A stretch of 64,000 nt of DNA from CAWFZT01 sp963820415 (lineage in GTDB: Bacteria; Chloroflexota; Anaerolineae; Anaerolineales; Anaerolineaceae), in the NCBI GenBank assembly GCA_963820415.1, contig CAWFZT010000006.1:186001-250000 (forward strand), in the 5' to 3' direction. The notes under the pieces were generated by a model. It did not search any database. It worked only from the letters and a program-made list of their open reading frames with translations, and was not told the DNA's origin. This document shows, one piece after another, positions 8,535 to 17,190 of the stretch. Position 1 is the first letter of the stretch; every line of letters starts with the position of its first letter. Made by a program: the position numbers and the translations under genes.

Positions 8535-9503
8535 ATGATCAGCCCGCTCGGCCTCGTGGCCATCCTAGTTGGGCTGCTGGTCGTGGCCGCGGTGGCTATA
8601 ATCCTGGTGGGAGGGACGGCCTGGTTAGTGCTGCGTAAGAAACCCAGGCCGCCGGCCGACCGGCAGGCCAGCGCGGCGGTCAAGTCCCGTCCACCGGTGC
8701 GGACCCCGCCCCGCCCACCCGTCCATCTGCCCGCCAGGCCACCTGGCCAGGCCCAGAAGCCAATCTACACGCCTGTCCCGTCGCCGGCAAGACCACCAGA
8801 AGCGCTACCCGTGCTGCCGAAACGCCCACCCCAGACAGTGATCGAGAAGATTGAAAAAGAGCAGGAACGCATAGCCCAGGAGATGTCGGGAGGGGCAAAA
8901 AGCTGGAAGGTTCTCTTTGCGGATACTTTCGCCGGCGTGGCGCAGGAAGTTGAGCAAGTTCCAGGTGAAAAGCCGGTGGCCCTGGCAAGCGTGCCGGATT
9001 TTCAAATTCTGGTGGATACACTCAACAATACCGCCAAAGATGTGAGCGGTGGGCTAGCCGGGCTGGCAGAGACGAGCGGTTTGGCTGGGCAAGCCCGCCG
9101 AGAAAAAGATTCCCCTTTCCTTGACCAATTTGTCGATCTGGCCCGGCAACTGGCCCGGTTGGTCAAAGACGACCTGGTCGCCGGGCTGAGCCATGCAGAA
9201 AAACAGGGCGGATGGCCTGTCTTCGATCTGCAAACCCCATTGCTGGTCCGCTCATTCAAGGACAGCATCTCCAGCGGACAGGCTATCTCTTCCGCGATCC
9301 TGGAAAGACGCCCGGTAAGGTATGCGGTCATGATCAGCCTGTCTCGCACACCGCTGCAAGTCATGCAAGCCAGAGAAACCGTCGAAAAGGCGTACCAGGA
9401 GGTGCTCAGTTCGCTAGGGAACCAGGGCACCATGGCCGGGCAAACCACGCTCACCAGGGGTTTCGATACAATGAAAGATATTCTTTCAGGAGGATCCCAA
9501 TGA
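8535..9503 (+). CDS. Membrane-anchored proline-rich protein of unknown function
   Basis: This 322-residue protein starts with a single strongly hydrophobic segment (about residues 5-33) followed by RKKPRPP, the signature of an uncleaved anchor with a cytosolic C-terminal part. Residues 36-105 are rich in Pro, Arg and Ala (PPRPPVHLPARPP-like repeats). The rest is an amphipathic, probably helical domain with no recognised motif. Its stop codon overlaps the start of the FHA protein gene (ATGA), and an AGGAGG inside its 3' end serves that gene, so the two are translationally coupled and probably work together. Confidence 0.75.
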   Translation: MISPLGLVAILVGLLVVAAVAIILVGGTAWLVLRKKPRPPADRQASAAVKSRPPVRTPPRPPVHLPARPPGQAQKPIYTPVPSPARPPEALPVLPKRPPQTVIEKIEKEQERIAQEMSGGAKSWKVLFADTFAGVAQEVEQVPGEKPVALASVPDFQILVDTLNNTAKDVSGGLAGLAETSGLAGQARREKDSPFLDQFVDLARQLARLVKDDLVAGLSHAEKQGGWPVFDLQTPLLVRSFKDSISSGQAISSAILERRPVRYAVMISLSRTPLQVMQARETVEKAYQEVLSSLGNQGTMAGQTTLTRGFDTMKDILSGGSQ

Positions 9504-10963
9504 CGGCTGTCCCACCCGCTGCAGGCGCACGCCCTTTTTTATTTCAGGTAAACCGGGCTGACCTGTACGCCCTGTTTATCGACCGGCTTGGACTCGATTG
9601 CCAACCGCTTTCGCCTTTGACCGGTCTACTGACCGGCCCGAGCCAGCAGCCGCAGGCCGGGCCAGCGGTCTTGAAAAGTATGGCCGAGCAGGAAGAAGTG
9701 CACTTGGCGGCCGCTATCCTGGCCGATCCGCAGCACAGGCTGCTGCTGCGCGCCGGCGGAGGTGTCACACCCGGCGCGTTTATGATGGCCTGCGCTAATC
9801 CGCCGGTTGACCCGCAGGCGGTTGTAGTCTTTTCCCCCACCTCGGGGAACGGTTACCAGATCGAAACCTTCGTTTCAGCGGATGATTTTGCTGCCTGGGC
9901 TGCCAACCTGCTCGACAGTGTGCCGCTGTTTGCCGCCCTTGAGCTGGAAGTCCAGGCGCTGGAAGCAGCCAGGATCAAAGAATATCTTCACCTCATCCCG
10001 GACAGCCTGCCTCTCGAAGCCTTTATCTATCTCATACACGGCATCGATTTATACCGGCGCGCTACTTATTGCAACATGCTGGAATACAAGCCAGACGCAG
10101 AAGTCAGTCTGACAGCCGCAGAATTCGATGGCAGCTTGATCCAGTCGTTGAACAGCCGTGACCTGCGCTGGCTTTTACCGGCATTTATGGCCTTGACTTC
10201 CGGCCTGGCCTCTTTTAAGGTAATGCCTGAGCCGGAACACCTGCAAATGCTTCTGGATAAGGGCTTGCTTTTGGCCGGACAAGTGGAAGGCAGCCACACT
10301 TTGCTGTATTCCTGGCCTGAGAACGGGCGCCGCCTGGGGGTGGAGTTTTACCGCACCTGGAGCGGTGCTGCCGGGCTGGAGTTGACTTTCCGCGGTGGGC
10401 AGACCGGGCAGAGGGCCTTCATCGCTGCGACGGCGCTCACCAACCACTACTTCAACCTCGAACAGCCGGAAGGTCCTGGCAGGGTTGTGGCGCAGCATGA
10501 GCCGCTGAATAAAACCGGGTTGGCAGAAAAAATCGCCGGACTGTTCAACCTGCCGGTTCCCGAGCTGCCGGTGCTGCCGGCGGTATTCGCCACAATAGAA
10601 GAGCCGGTGCCATTCTTACAAGAAGACAACCGCGCCCCTGATTCGGCCACGCGGATCGCCTCGACCTGGTGCCTGGTGTTCGTTTCCGGGCCCAGCTCGG
10701 TGAGCACGATCGTGCTGGGGAAAAAAGTCAGTCTTGGGCGCAGCGCCGAAAATGATATACCAGTACTCGACCCGTTGATCTCACGCCAGCATGCCCTGGT
10801 CGAGCTGTCCGGCAGTGGTTATCTGGTCACCGACCTGGGCAGCGCTAACGGCACCTATATCAACGACGTGCCGCTGACCGCCCCGGCGTCTCTGCGGGTG
10901 GGCGACCTGGTCAAGTTCGGCGGGACGGTGTTCCGTTTCCAGCCCTTGTATGAGATGTCATAG
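9500..10963 (+). CDS. Unknown protein with C-terminal FHA domain
   Basis: The ATG at 9500 follows AGGAGG with good spacing; the frame extends further upstream but without support. Of 487 residues, the last 80 (about 408-487) form an FHA domain with the GRS (LGRSAENDI), SRQH and GSANGTYIN motifs that bind phosphothreonine. The N-terminal 400 residues match no family I recognise and contain no obvious membrane span. Coupling to the preceding membrane-anchored protein suggests a phosphorylation-dependent assembly at the membrane. No Ser/Thr kinase is encoded in the window. The 3' end overlaps the glycosylase gene by 14 bases. Confidence 0.8.
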   Translation: MTAVPPAAGARPFLFQVNRADLYALFIDRLGLDCQPLSPLTGLLTGPSQQPQAGPAVLKSMAEQEEVHLAAAILADPQHRLLLRAGGGVTPGAFMMACANPPVDPQAVVVFSPTSGNGYQIETFVSADDFAAWAANLLDSVPLFAALELEVQALEAARIKEYLHLIPDSLPLEAFIYLIHGIDLYRRATYCNMLEYKPDAEVSLTAAEFDGSLIQSLNSRDLRWLLPAFMALTSGLASFKVMPEPEHLQMLLDKGLLLAGQVEGSHTLLYSWPENGRRLGVEFYRTWSGAAGLELTFRGGQTGQRAFIAATALTNHYFNLEQPEGPGRVVAQHEPLNKTGLAEKIAGLFNLPVPELPVLPAVFATIEEPVPFLQEDNRAPDSATRIASTWCLVFVSGPSSVSTIVLGKKVSLGRSAENDIPVLDPLISRQHALVELSGSGYLVTDLGSANGTYINDVPLTAPASLRVGDLVKFGGTVFRFQPLYEMS

Positions 10964-11549
10964 CAGGGCCGAGTCTATCCTGCCGCCTTCTTTTTACGAC
11001 TGCCCGGTGGTCCAGGTGGCGCGGCGCCTGCTGGGCATGCGTCTGGTGCGCCTACTGGATGGGCAGCGCGTCTCCGGCCTGATTGCCGAAGCAGAAGCCT
11101 ACGATGGAGAGGCTGACCTGGCCTGCCACGCCCACGCCGGGCGCACACCGCGCACCGAGGTCATGTACGGCCCTCCCGGCCACGCCTACATCTACTTTAC
11201 CTACGGCATGCACTGGTGCCTGAACTGCGTTACCGGGCCGGAAGGTTACCCGGCAGCGGTGCTGCTGCGCGCCATCCGGCCAGAAGAGGGATTGGAGCTC
11301 ATCGCCGTCCGGCGCAGCGGGCGACCGCAAAGCGAATGCTGTAATGGGCCGGGCAAACTGACCCAGGCGTTGGGCATCGATGGCGCTTTGAACGGCGTTG
11401 ATTTAACCGCGCTGGTGGGCGGCCTGTGGATCGAGGCCAGCCAGCCGGTAGAGGAGGAGAGCGTGCTGGTTGGCCCACGGGTGGGGATCAAGAACGTGCC
11501 CGAGCCATGGCGCAGCCAGCCCTGGCGATTCAAGGTTAAAGGGGATTAA
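10950..11549 (+). CDS. 3-methyladenine DNA glycosylase (AAG/MPG family)
   Basis: This 199-residue protein matches the Aag/Mpg family (PF02245), which removes alkylated and deaminated purines. Family features are AEAYDGEADLACHA, in which the first glutamate region holds the general base, GPPGHAYIYFTYGMHWCLN, and the CNGPGKLTQALGI block. Length is typical for bacterial members. The ATG lies within the end of the FHA gene, so expression is coupled although the functions look unrelated. The strand then changes to a convergent methyltransferase gene. Confidence 0.93.
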   Translation: MRCHSRAESILPPSFYDCPVVQVARRLLGMRLVRLLDGQRVSGLIAEAEAYDGEADLACHAHAGRTPRTEVMYGPPGHAYIYFTYGMHWCLNCVTGPEGYPAAVLLRAIRPEEGLELIAVRRSGRPQSECCNGPGKLTQALGIDGALNGVDLTALVGGLWIEASQPVEEESVLVGPRVGIKNVPEPWRSQPWRFKVKGD

Positions 11550-11556
11550 CGACGCC

Positions 11557-12312
11557 CTACCGTTTCACCCACACCTGCAAAGAGATGTGACTATAGCCCT
11601 TGAAGCGCGGAGAATGTGGGCTACGCGCCAGCTCAAAGGCCATTTTGTTGAAAGGGTCGTCCCAACCCAGCTCCACTTCGCCGTTAATGATCTGCTTGAC
11701 TACCCGAGTAAGGAAGAAATACATGCTCAGGTCTTCTTCCGCAAGCAGCTCCATCTTCCTGCTCAGCACCCGTTCGGTCAGGGCACGTTCCAGGTGGACA
11801 TTGTGCCAGCGAGCCGGGATGGCCTTGAAGCCAAACTGGGTGCGCAGGGCATTGATATTCTCGGCGCCGTCGTGGAAAGCCTCGCACAACAGCAGTCGCC
11901 CACCCGGGCGCAGATAGGCAGGGAGCTGGCTTAAGACGATTTCCTGCGATTCGGCGTCTGGCAAATTGATCAGAGAGCGCTGAGTGATCACTACGCTGAA
12001 AGACAGCGCCTGGCGCGGCGAAACGGGCAGAAAGCGCAGGTCGCAGCGCGCCAGCGGCAGACCCGGCTCGCGTTCGCTGAAAACTTTCAACATTTTTAAC
12101 GAGCGGTCCAGGCCGGTATAATTCGGACAAATCTTGCGGTAGCCCAGGCTGCCGGTGCCATCTCCGCAGCCCAGGTCGAGTATGCGGTCTTCCGGCCGGA
12201 TATAACGCGCCAGCATTTCGGTTTCCAACATGGCCACGTAGGTGTCGTTCATCGAGGTGGTGGTGTAGCTCTCCCAGTAGGCGTTGATCTGGGCGTCACG
12301 TTCGTCGGTCAT
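11557..12312 (-). CDS. Class I SAM-dependent methyltransferase
   Basis: This 251-residue protein has the SAM-binding motif I ILDLGCGDGTG at residues 44-54, a plausible acidic motif II (YTGLDRSLKM) and a motif IV-like region around VVITQRSLINLP. This is the Methyltransf_11/25 architecture. No substrate-determining domain is recognised. It converges on the glycosylase gene, with 7 bases between stops. The region upstream of its start (12313-12590) is non-coding. Confidence 0.82.
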   Translation of the reverse strand: MTDERDAQINAYWESYTTTSMNDTYVAMLETEMLARYIRPEDRILDLGCGDGTGSLGYRKICPNYTGLDRSLKMLKVFSEREPGLPLARCDLRFLPVSPRQALSFSVVITQRSLINLPDAESQEIVLSQLPAYLRPGGRLLLCEAFHDGAENINALRTQFGFKAIPARWHNVHLERALTERVLSRKMELLAEEDLSMYFFLTRVVKQIINGEVELGWDDPFNKMAFELARSPHSPRFKGYSHISLQVWVKR

Positions 12313-12457
12313 GTTGATTTATCCAGGTTACTAGATCCAGGTATACCACAACGTGGCCGGGTTCAGGTAAGTCGCCGATAATCCGGCTAAAGATTGGGGA
12401 AAATTTTATCTCCACCAATTATAAACCATGGTCAGCCCCGAACTGCTCTAAAATCGG

Positions 12458-12490
12458 CTCTGTGGGAATCCCCGTGGTGAACTCCCAGAG
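12458..12490. repeat. Palindromic intergenic repeat, short copy
   Basis: A short inverted repeat (CTCTGTGGGA with TCCCAGAG) encloses GAATCCCCGTGGTGA, the same terminal motif as the right end of the 3830-3928 element read on the other strand. CTAAAAT occurs on both sides (12448 and 12494 regions). It lies in the 278-base gap between the methyltransferase and the PAS kinase; nothing else is recognised there apart from an A-rich stretch before the kinase. Confidence 0.45.
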
Positions 12491-12590
12491 AACCCTAAAA
12501 TCACAAGGGCGGCCTAAAGAAAGTTATAATAAAAAGGGTTACAAAATACGCACCACAAAAGAAAACTTTAAAAGTTTACCCGGAGGGCTA

Positions 12591-15500
12591 ATGAGCAGGA
12601 TCGTGCGTACATTTTCTCACGTTCGCCCTAACCAGGCCATTTATTTTCCCCGCAAGCGACGCCTGAAACCAGGCCACTTTTTTATCGATTTTCACGAATA
12701 CAACCGCAGCCTGATCGAGGCCAGCCTGGACCCGTTAGTTACCATTGGGGCGGACGGCAAGATCACCGACGTGAATGCGGCCACCGAGCAGGTTACCGGC
12801 TGGGCCCGCCAGGGGCTGATCGGGGCTGATTTTTCGATTTATTTCACCGAGCCGGAAAGAGCCCGGGCGGGCTACCAGCAGGTCTTCCGCGATGGGACGG
12901 TGCAAAATTATGCCCTGGAGATTCGCCATCGCGATGGCCATATCACACCGGTTTTGTACAATGCTTCCTTGTTTCGGAACGAGCAAGGGGAAATTGCCGG
13001 GGTATTCGCGGCGGCGCGTGACATCACCGAGCAAAAGCGCGCCGGGAAAGCCCTTGAAGAGCTTAATCAGGAGCTGGAACAAAAGGTTCTTGAACGCACC
13101 CAGGCGCTGGCCGAAAGCGAGCAACGTTTCAAGGCCGTGGCTGTCAACACCCCGGACCACATACTGGTCCAGGATAAAGACCTGCGCTATACCCTGGTAG
13201 TCAATCCCCAGTTGGGCCTGACCGAGCAAGACATGCTTGGGAAGACTGATGATGACTTTTTACTCAGGGAAGAAGCAGAAAAATTAGGCAAGGTCAAGCG
13301 GCAGGTGATCGAAACCGGCAAAGCGGTACATCTGGAAACCTCCCTGATTTCAACACAAGGCGAAGAACGATTCTTCGATGGGAGTTATGTCCCTAAAAGA
13401 GATGAGAAGGGTCGAATCGATGGCCTGATTGGATATTTCAGAGATGTCACCGAGCACAAACAGTCCGAAGCTGAGCTGGCCAGGCTGGCCTCATTCCCAG
13501 AATTGAACCCCAATCCTGTCCTTGAAATCAGCCTGAGCGGCCGGATTGAATACATTAATTCAACTGCCCGAAAACTCTTTCCTGATCTGACCCAAAAAAC
13601 AGTGGATCATGCTTATTTTTCAGGATGGGCGGAGATCGTCGAAAAATTCCAACACGACCCGACCCTTGTCATCTCCAGAGATATCCAGGTGGAAGGACGG
13701 CATTACCAGCAGTCGATCTATTACGTAAATAAATATGCCCGCCTGCGTGTATACGGAATGGATATCACCGAGCGACGGCGCATGGAAGAAGCCCTGCGAA
13801 AAAGCGAGGAGCGCTACCGTTCCTTGTTCAACGGGACGACGGAAGGTTTTGCCCTGCACGAAATTATCTGTGACGAAAACGGCCAACCCTGCGATTACCG
13901 CTTTCTGGAGTTGAACCCGGCCTTCGAACGCCTGACCGGCCTTAAGCGCAGCGAGCTGGAAGGCCAGTTGAAGAGCGTGGTGATGCCAGGGGATGATCCG
14001 TATTCGGTGGAAGTTGTTGGGAAAGTGGCCCTGACCGGCCAGCCAGTGCATTATGAAAACTATTCTATGGCACTCGACCGGTACTACGAAGTGGATTCCT
14101 ACTGCCCGGCGGCAGGCCAGTTTGCGGTTATTTTCAGAAACGTCACCGAGCGCAAAAAAGCGCAGGAATGCATGTTCTTGCAAGCGCACATGCTGGCTGC
14201 GGTCGGCCAGGGGGTGGTCGCTGTCGATCTAAAGGGAATGATCACCTACTGGAATCGGGCGGCTGCCCTGCTGTACGGCTGGCAGGCGGATGAAATTCTC
14301 GGCCGGGGCATGGCAGAGGTTATCTTGCCGGGAGATCAGGCCCCCCGGCAGCGATTTGAACAGATCATGGCCGCCATGACAAGCGGTGAGAATTGGTCAA
14401 GTGAAATCACGGTAAAACGCCGCGACGACAGCCTGTTTCCCGCCTTGGTGACTTTTGCGCCGATCAAGGATGAATCCGGCCCGATGACCGGAGTGATTGG
14501 GGTTTTCACCGACCTGAGCGAGCGGAAACTTGCCGAGGAAGCGCTCAGGCAATCCGAGCAAAGGTACCGTACGCTGTTCGAGACAATGACGCAAGGGATC
14601 GTATATCTGGATACTGAAGGTAAGGTCATCTCGGCCAATCCGGCTGTGCTCCACATCCTGCAGTTGAACTTGGATGAGTTAAAAGGGCGTATGTCGATCG
14701 CGTCGATCTGGCAGGCATTCCATGAAGACGGGTCACCCTTCCCGCCCGAGGAACATCCTGTCGCGGTGGCGTTACGCAGCGGCAAACCGGTCCAAAATGT
14801 GGTGATGGGTTATTCCCATCCAAAGACCGGTGAAATCACCTGGATCAAGATGGATGCGGTACCGCAGTTCCAGCCCGGCGAAAACTTGCCTTACCTGGTA
14901 TATGCAGTCCTCGACGATATCACTACGCGAAAATATATCGAAGCAGAGCGCGATCGAGCGCTGGACGAGGCGCAGCGCAGGGCGGCCGAGCTGGATGCAG
15001 TTTTCAACTCAATTGCCGATGGCGTGATGCTCATCGGTCCTTCCGGGGAGATCCTCAGTCTCAATCCTGCCGCGCTGCGTATCTTCGATTTTTCCCCGGA
15101 GCAAAATAAGCTCTCCCTGAACCAGCGAGCATTAATTACCCAACCGGATAAGGCGGATGGGCAGCCCCAATCGGATTTTCTGGCGGCGCGGGCGCTGCGG
15201 GGTGAAACCGTGCGCAATACGATCATGGGGGTAACTTCCCCCAGATCAGGTCGCAGTACCTGGATTTCGTTAAGCGCGGCGCCGCTGTATGCCGGGAAGA
15301 ATGCGGGAGCAGTGTTATCCTTCACCGATGTCTCTGAACGCATGGAAATGGAGGAAAAGCTGCGCCAGGCCCGCGACGAACTGGAGGTGCGCGTGCAGGA
15401 ACGCACGGCTGAGCTGACTTCCATCCTGACCGCCCTGCGTGAAAGCGAGGAGCGTTTCCGGCAGTTGGCGGAAAACATCCGCGAAGTATTCGTGCTGTTC

Positions 15501-16970
15501 ACCCCCGGTAAATTGCAACCGTTCTACGTTAGCCCGGCCTACGCCGAGCTGGTCGGCCGCCCGCCGGAAAGCTTATACGAAGACCCCCACTCATTTCTGG
15601 AAACCATCTATGCTGAAGATCGCCCAGATGTAGAGAGCCTGTTGAACATGATCAACCAGGGGAACTTCGACCGGCAGTATCGAATGGTACGCCAGGATGG
15701 GAGCCTGGGCTGGGTGAGAGCGCGGGGCTTCCCGGTGCGTAACAAACAAGGCGAACTCTATCGCGTGGCGGCCATCATCGAAGATGTGACCAGCGAGGTA
15801 AAAGCTTACCAGTCCCTCGAGCAGCGTGTGGAGGAGCGTACGCGTGAACTGACCACCCTGCTGTCTTACTCGGAAAAGCTGGCTTCCACCCTGGAGCTAA
15901 AGCCGCTCTTGCGGATCATGCTCGACCAGTTGTACAGCGTGGTAGATTACGACGGGGCAGCGGTGTTGCTGCTCGAAGGGGATGAGTTAGTCGTAGTGGA
16001 GTACGAAGGGCCCACCCCAGAGGCTGAAATCCTGAATATCCACTTTCCAAAGTCGGTTTCACCCGCCCTGTCGAGGGTGATTGAAACGCGTGCGCCGGTG
16101 ATCATCTCTAACCTTCAAGGCGACAGCGAAGATGCCAAGCAGTTCCGCCAGGCGAGCTTACCGCAGAATAGGTTTCTATTGGGGCAAGCGCGCGCCTGGA
16201 TGGGTGTGCCCCTGGTCGTCAAAAACCAACTGGTGGGCGTCCTGCGTCTCTCCCACACCCAGCCGGACCACTTTACTCAAAGGCAAGCTCAACTGGTGAC
16301 GGCGATTGCTAACCAGGCCGCCATGGCGATCGAGAATGCGCATCTTTACGATCAAGCCCAACAATTGGCTGCCCTCGGCGAACGACAACGCCTGGCGCGT
16401 GAACTGCATGATTCGGTTTCACAGGCGCTGTACGGAATTTCCCTGGGCACACATACTGCTATCGCTTTGACCAGGCGCGATCCACAAAAACTGGATGATG
16501 TGCTCAAATACATCCTTTCGCTGGCCGAAGCGGCCCTGACCGAAATGCGGGCTTTGATCTTTGAGCTTAGGCCGGATTCATTGGAGACAGAAGGGCTGGT
16601 TTGGGCGCTCGACCGGCAAGCAGAAGCCCTTCAAGCCAGGCGCGGCGTCTCGGTGAGGACAAACCTGTGCGATGAAATCAAAACATCTATCGAGGTTAAA
16701 GAAACGCTTTACCGCATCGCCCAGGAGGCCATGCAGAACGCCACCAAGCATGCCAGTCCGAGTGAAATCTACCTGGAGTTGTCCTGTTCAGAGCATTTCG
16801 TTGAATTGGTCGTGATGGATGATGGCAGCGGTTTTAATCCCAACCAGTCATTCCCGGGTCACCTGGGCCTGCGTTCGATGAACGAGCGGGCAACCCGGCT
16901 GGGCGGCAGCCTGGTGATCGACAGCGCGCCCGGTAAAGGCACGCGCGTAGGAGTGAAGTTGCCTGTATAA
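12591..16970 (+). CDS. Cytosolic multi-PAS sensor histidine kinase (NarL/DegS type)
   Basis: The ATG at 12591 has GGAGG seven bases upstream; an in-frame extension to 12462 lacks support. The 1459-residue protein has no membrane span. It reads as eight consecutive PAS domains, each ending in a DITE/DVSE/DLSE-type motif and joined by coiled-coil linkers (VQERTAEL, VEERTREL), then a GAF domain (about 1097-1250), a HisKA_3 dimerisation domain with the phospho-acceptor H1273 in ARELHDSVSQALYGIS, and a HATPase_c domain ending VDSAPGKGTRVGVKLPV-like. HisKA_3 kinases normally pair with NarL-type regulators, but none is adjacent, so it is an orphan here. Signals are unknown; PAS/GAF arrays commonly bind haem, flavin or small ligands. 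Confidence 0.9.
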   Translation: MSRIVRTFSHVRPNQAIYFPRKRRLKPGHFFIDFHEYNRSLIEASLDPLVTIGADGKITDVNAATEQVTGWARQGLIGADFSIYFTEPERARAGYQQVFRDGTVQNYALEIRHRDGHITPVLYNASLFRNEQGEIAGVFAAARDITEQKRAGKALEELNQELEQKVLERTQALAESEQRFKAVAVNTPDHILVQDKDLRYTLVVNPQLGLTEQDMLGKTDDDFLLREEAEKLGKVKRQVIETGKAVHLETSLISTQGEERFFDGSYVPKRDEKGRIDGLIGYFRDVTEHKQSEAELARLASFPELNPNPVLEISLSGRIEYINSTARKLFPDLTQKTVDHAYFSGWAEIVEKFQHDPTLVISRDIQVEGRHYQQSIYYVNKYARLRVYGMDITERRRMEEALRKSEERYRSLFNGTTEGFALHEIICDENGQPCDYRFLELNPAFERLTGLKRSELEGQLKSVVMPGDDPYSVEVVGKVALTGQPVHYENYSMALDRYYEVDSYCPAAGQFAVIFRNVTERKKAQECMFLQAHMLAAVGQGVVAVDLKGMITYWNRAAALLYGWQADEILGRGMAEVILPGDQAPRQRFEQIMAAMTSGENWSSEITVKRRDDSLFPALVTFAPIKDESGPMTGVIGVFTDLSERKLAEEALRQSEQRYRTLFETMTQGIVYLDTEGKVISANPAVLHILQLNLDELKGRMSIASIWQAFHEDGSPFPPEEHPVAVALRSGKPVQNVVMGYSHPKTGEITWIKMDAVPQFQPGENLPYLVYAVLDDITTRKYIEAERDRALDEAQRRAAELDAVFNSIADGVMLIGPSGEILSLNPAALRIFDFSPEQNKLSLNQRALITQPDKADGQPQSDFLAARALRGETVRNTIMGVTSPRSGRSTWISLSAAPLYAGKNAGAVLSFTDVSERMEMEEKLRQARDELEVRVQERTAELTSILTALRESEERFRQLAENIREVFVLFTPGKLQPFYVSPAYAELVGRPPESLYEDPHSFLETIYAEDRPDVESLLNMINQGNFDRQYRMVRQDGSLGWVRARGFPVRNKQGELYRVAAIIEDVTSEVKAYQSLEQRVEERTRELTTLLSYSEKLASTLELKPLLRIMLDQLYSVVDYDGAAVLLLEGDELVVVEYEGPTPEAEILNIHFPKSVSPALSRVIETRAPVIISNLQGDSEDAKQFRQASLPQNRFLLGQARAWMGVPLVVKNQLVGVLRLSHTQPDHFTQRQAQLVTAIANQAAMAIENAHLYDQAQQLAALGERQRLARELHDSVSQALYGISLGTHTAIALTRRDPQKLDDVLKYILSLAEAALTEMRALIFELRPDSLETEGLVWALDRQAEALQARRGVSVRTNLCDEIKTSIEVKETLYRIAQEAMQNATKHASPSEIYLELSCSEHFVELVVMDDGSGFNPNQSFPGHLGLRSMNERATRLGGSLVIDSAPGKGTRVGVKLPV

Positions 16971-17190
16971 CAACTCGTAAGATCGATTGCCGCTCTCCGC
17001 TGCGTCCCCGCAGCGAGCGGGTGGGTGGGGAGGGTTGCCCGGTGAGCGGTGGTTCTCCCGGGATCGTGCGAGACGCAGGCGGGAGTAGTAAACCTTGCAA
17101 AAGCCCCCAAGGGGGAAAAACTTCGCAAGGGACCCTTTGAAGGGTTTGTATTGCTCTGCGGAACAGGGTAAAATTGTAGCGGAGGAAAGG
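16971..17190 (+). promoter_or_regulatory. Structured leader upstream of mntH
   Basis: The 220 bases between the kinase and mntH are GC-rich and full of short complementary runs. The clearest is CCTTGC (17091-17096) pairing with GCAAGG (17125-17130) around an inner CCCCC-AA-GGGGG stem, followed by ACCCTT-TG-AAGGGT (about 17132-17145) and a short T run. This could be a transcription attenuator. A GGGAGTAGT stretch near 17081 is reminiscent of the yybP-ykoY manganese riboswitch, but the rest of that consensus is not visible. Confidence 0.35.

Noticed and set aside
17075..17140. Manganese (yybP-ykoY) or T-box riboswitch before mntH
   Set aside because: Only a GGGAGTAGT stretch and nested hairpins are seen; the characteristic conserved loops of these classes, and the T-box AGGGTGG-ACC motif, are absent. 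Kept only as an unclassified leader.
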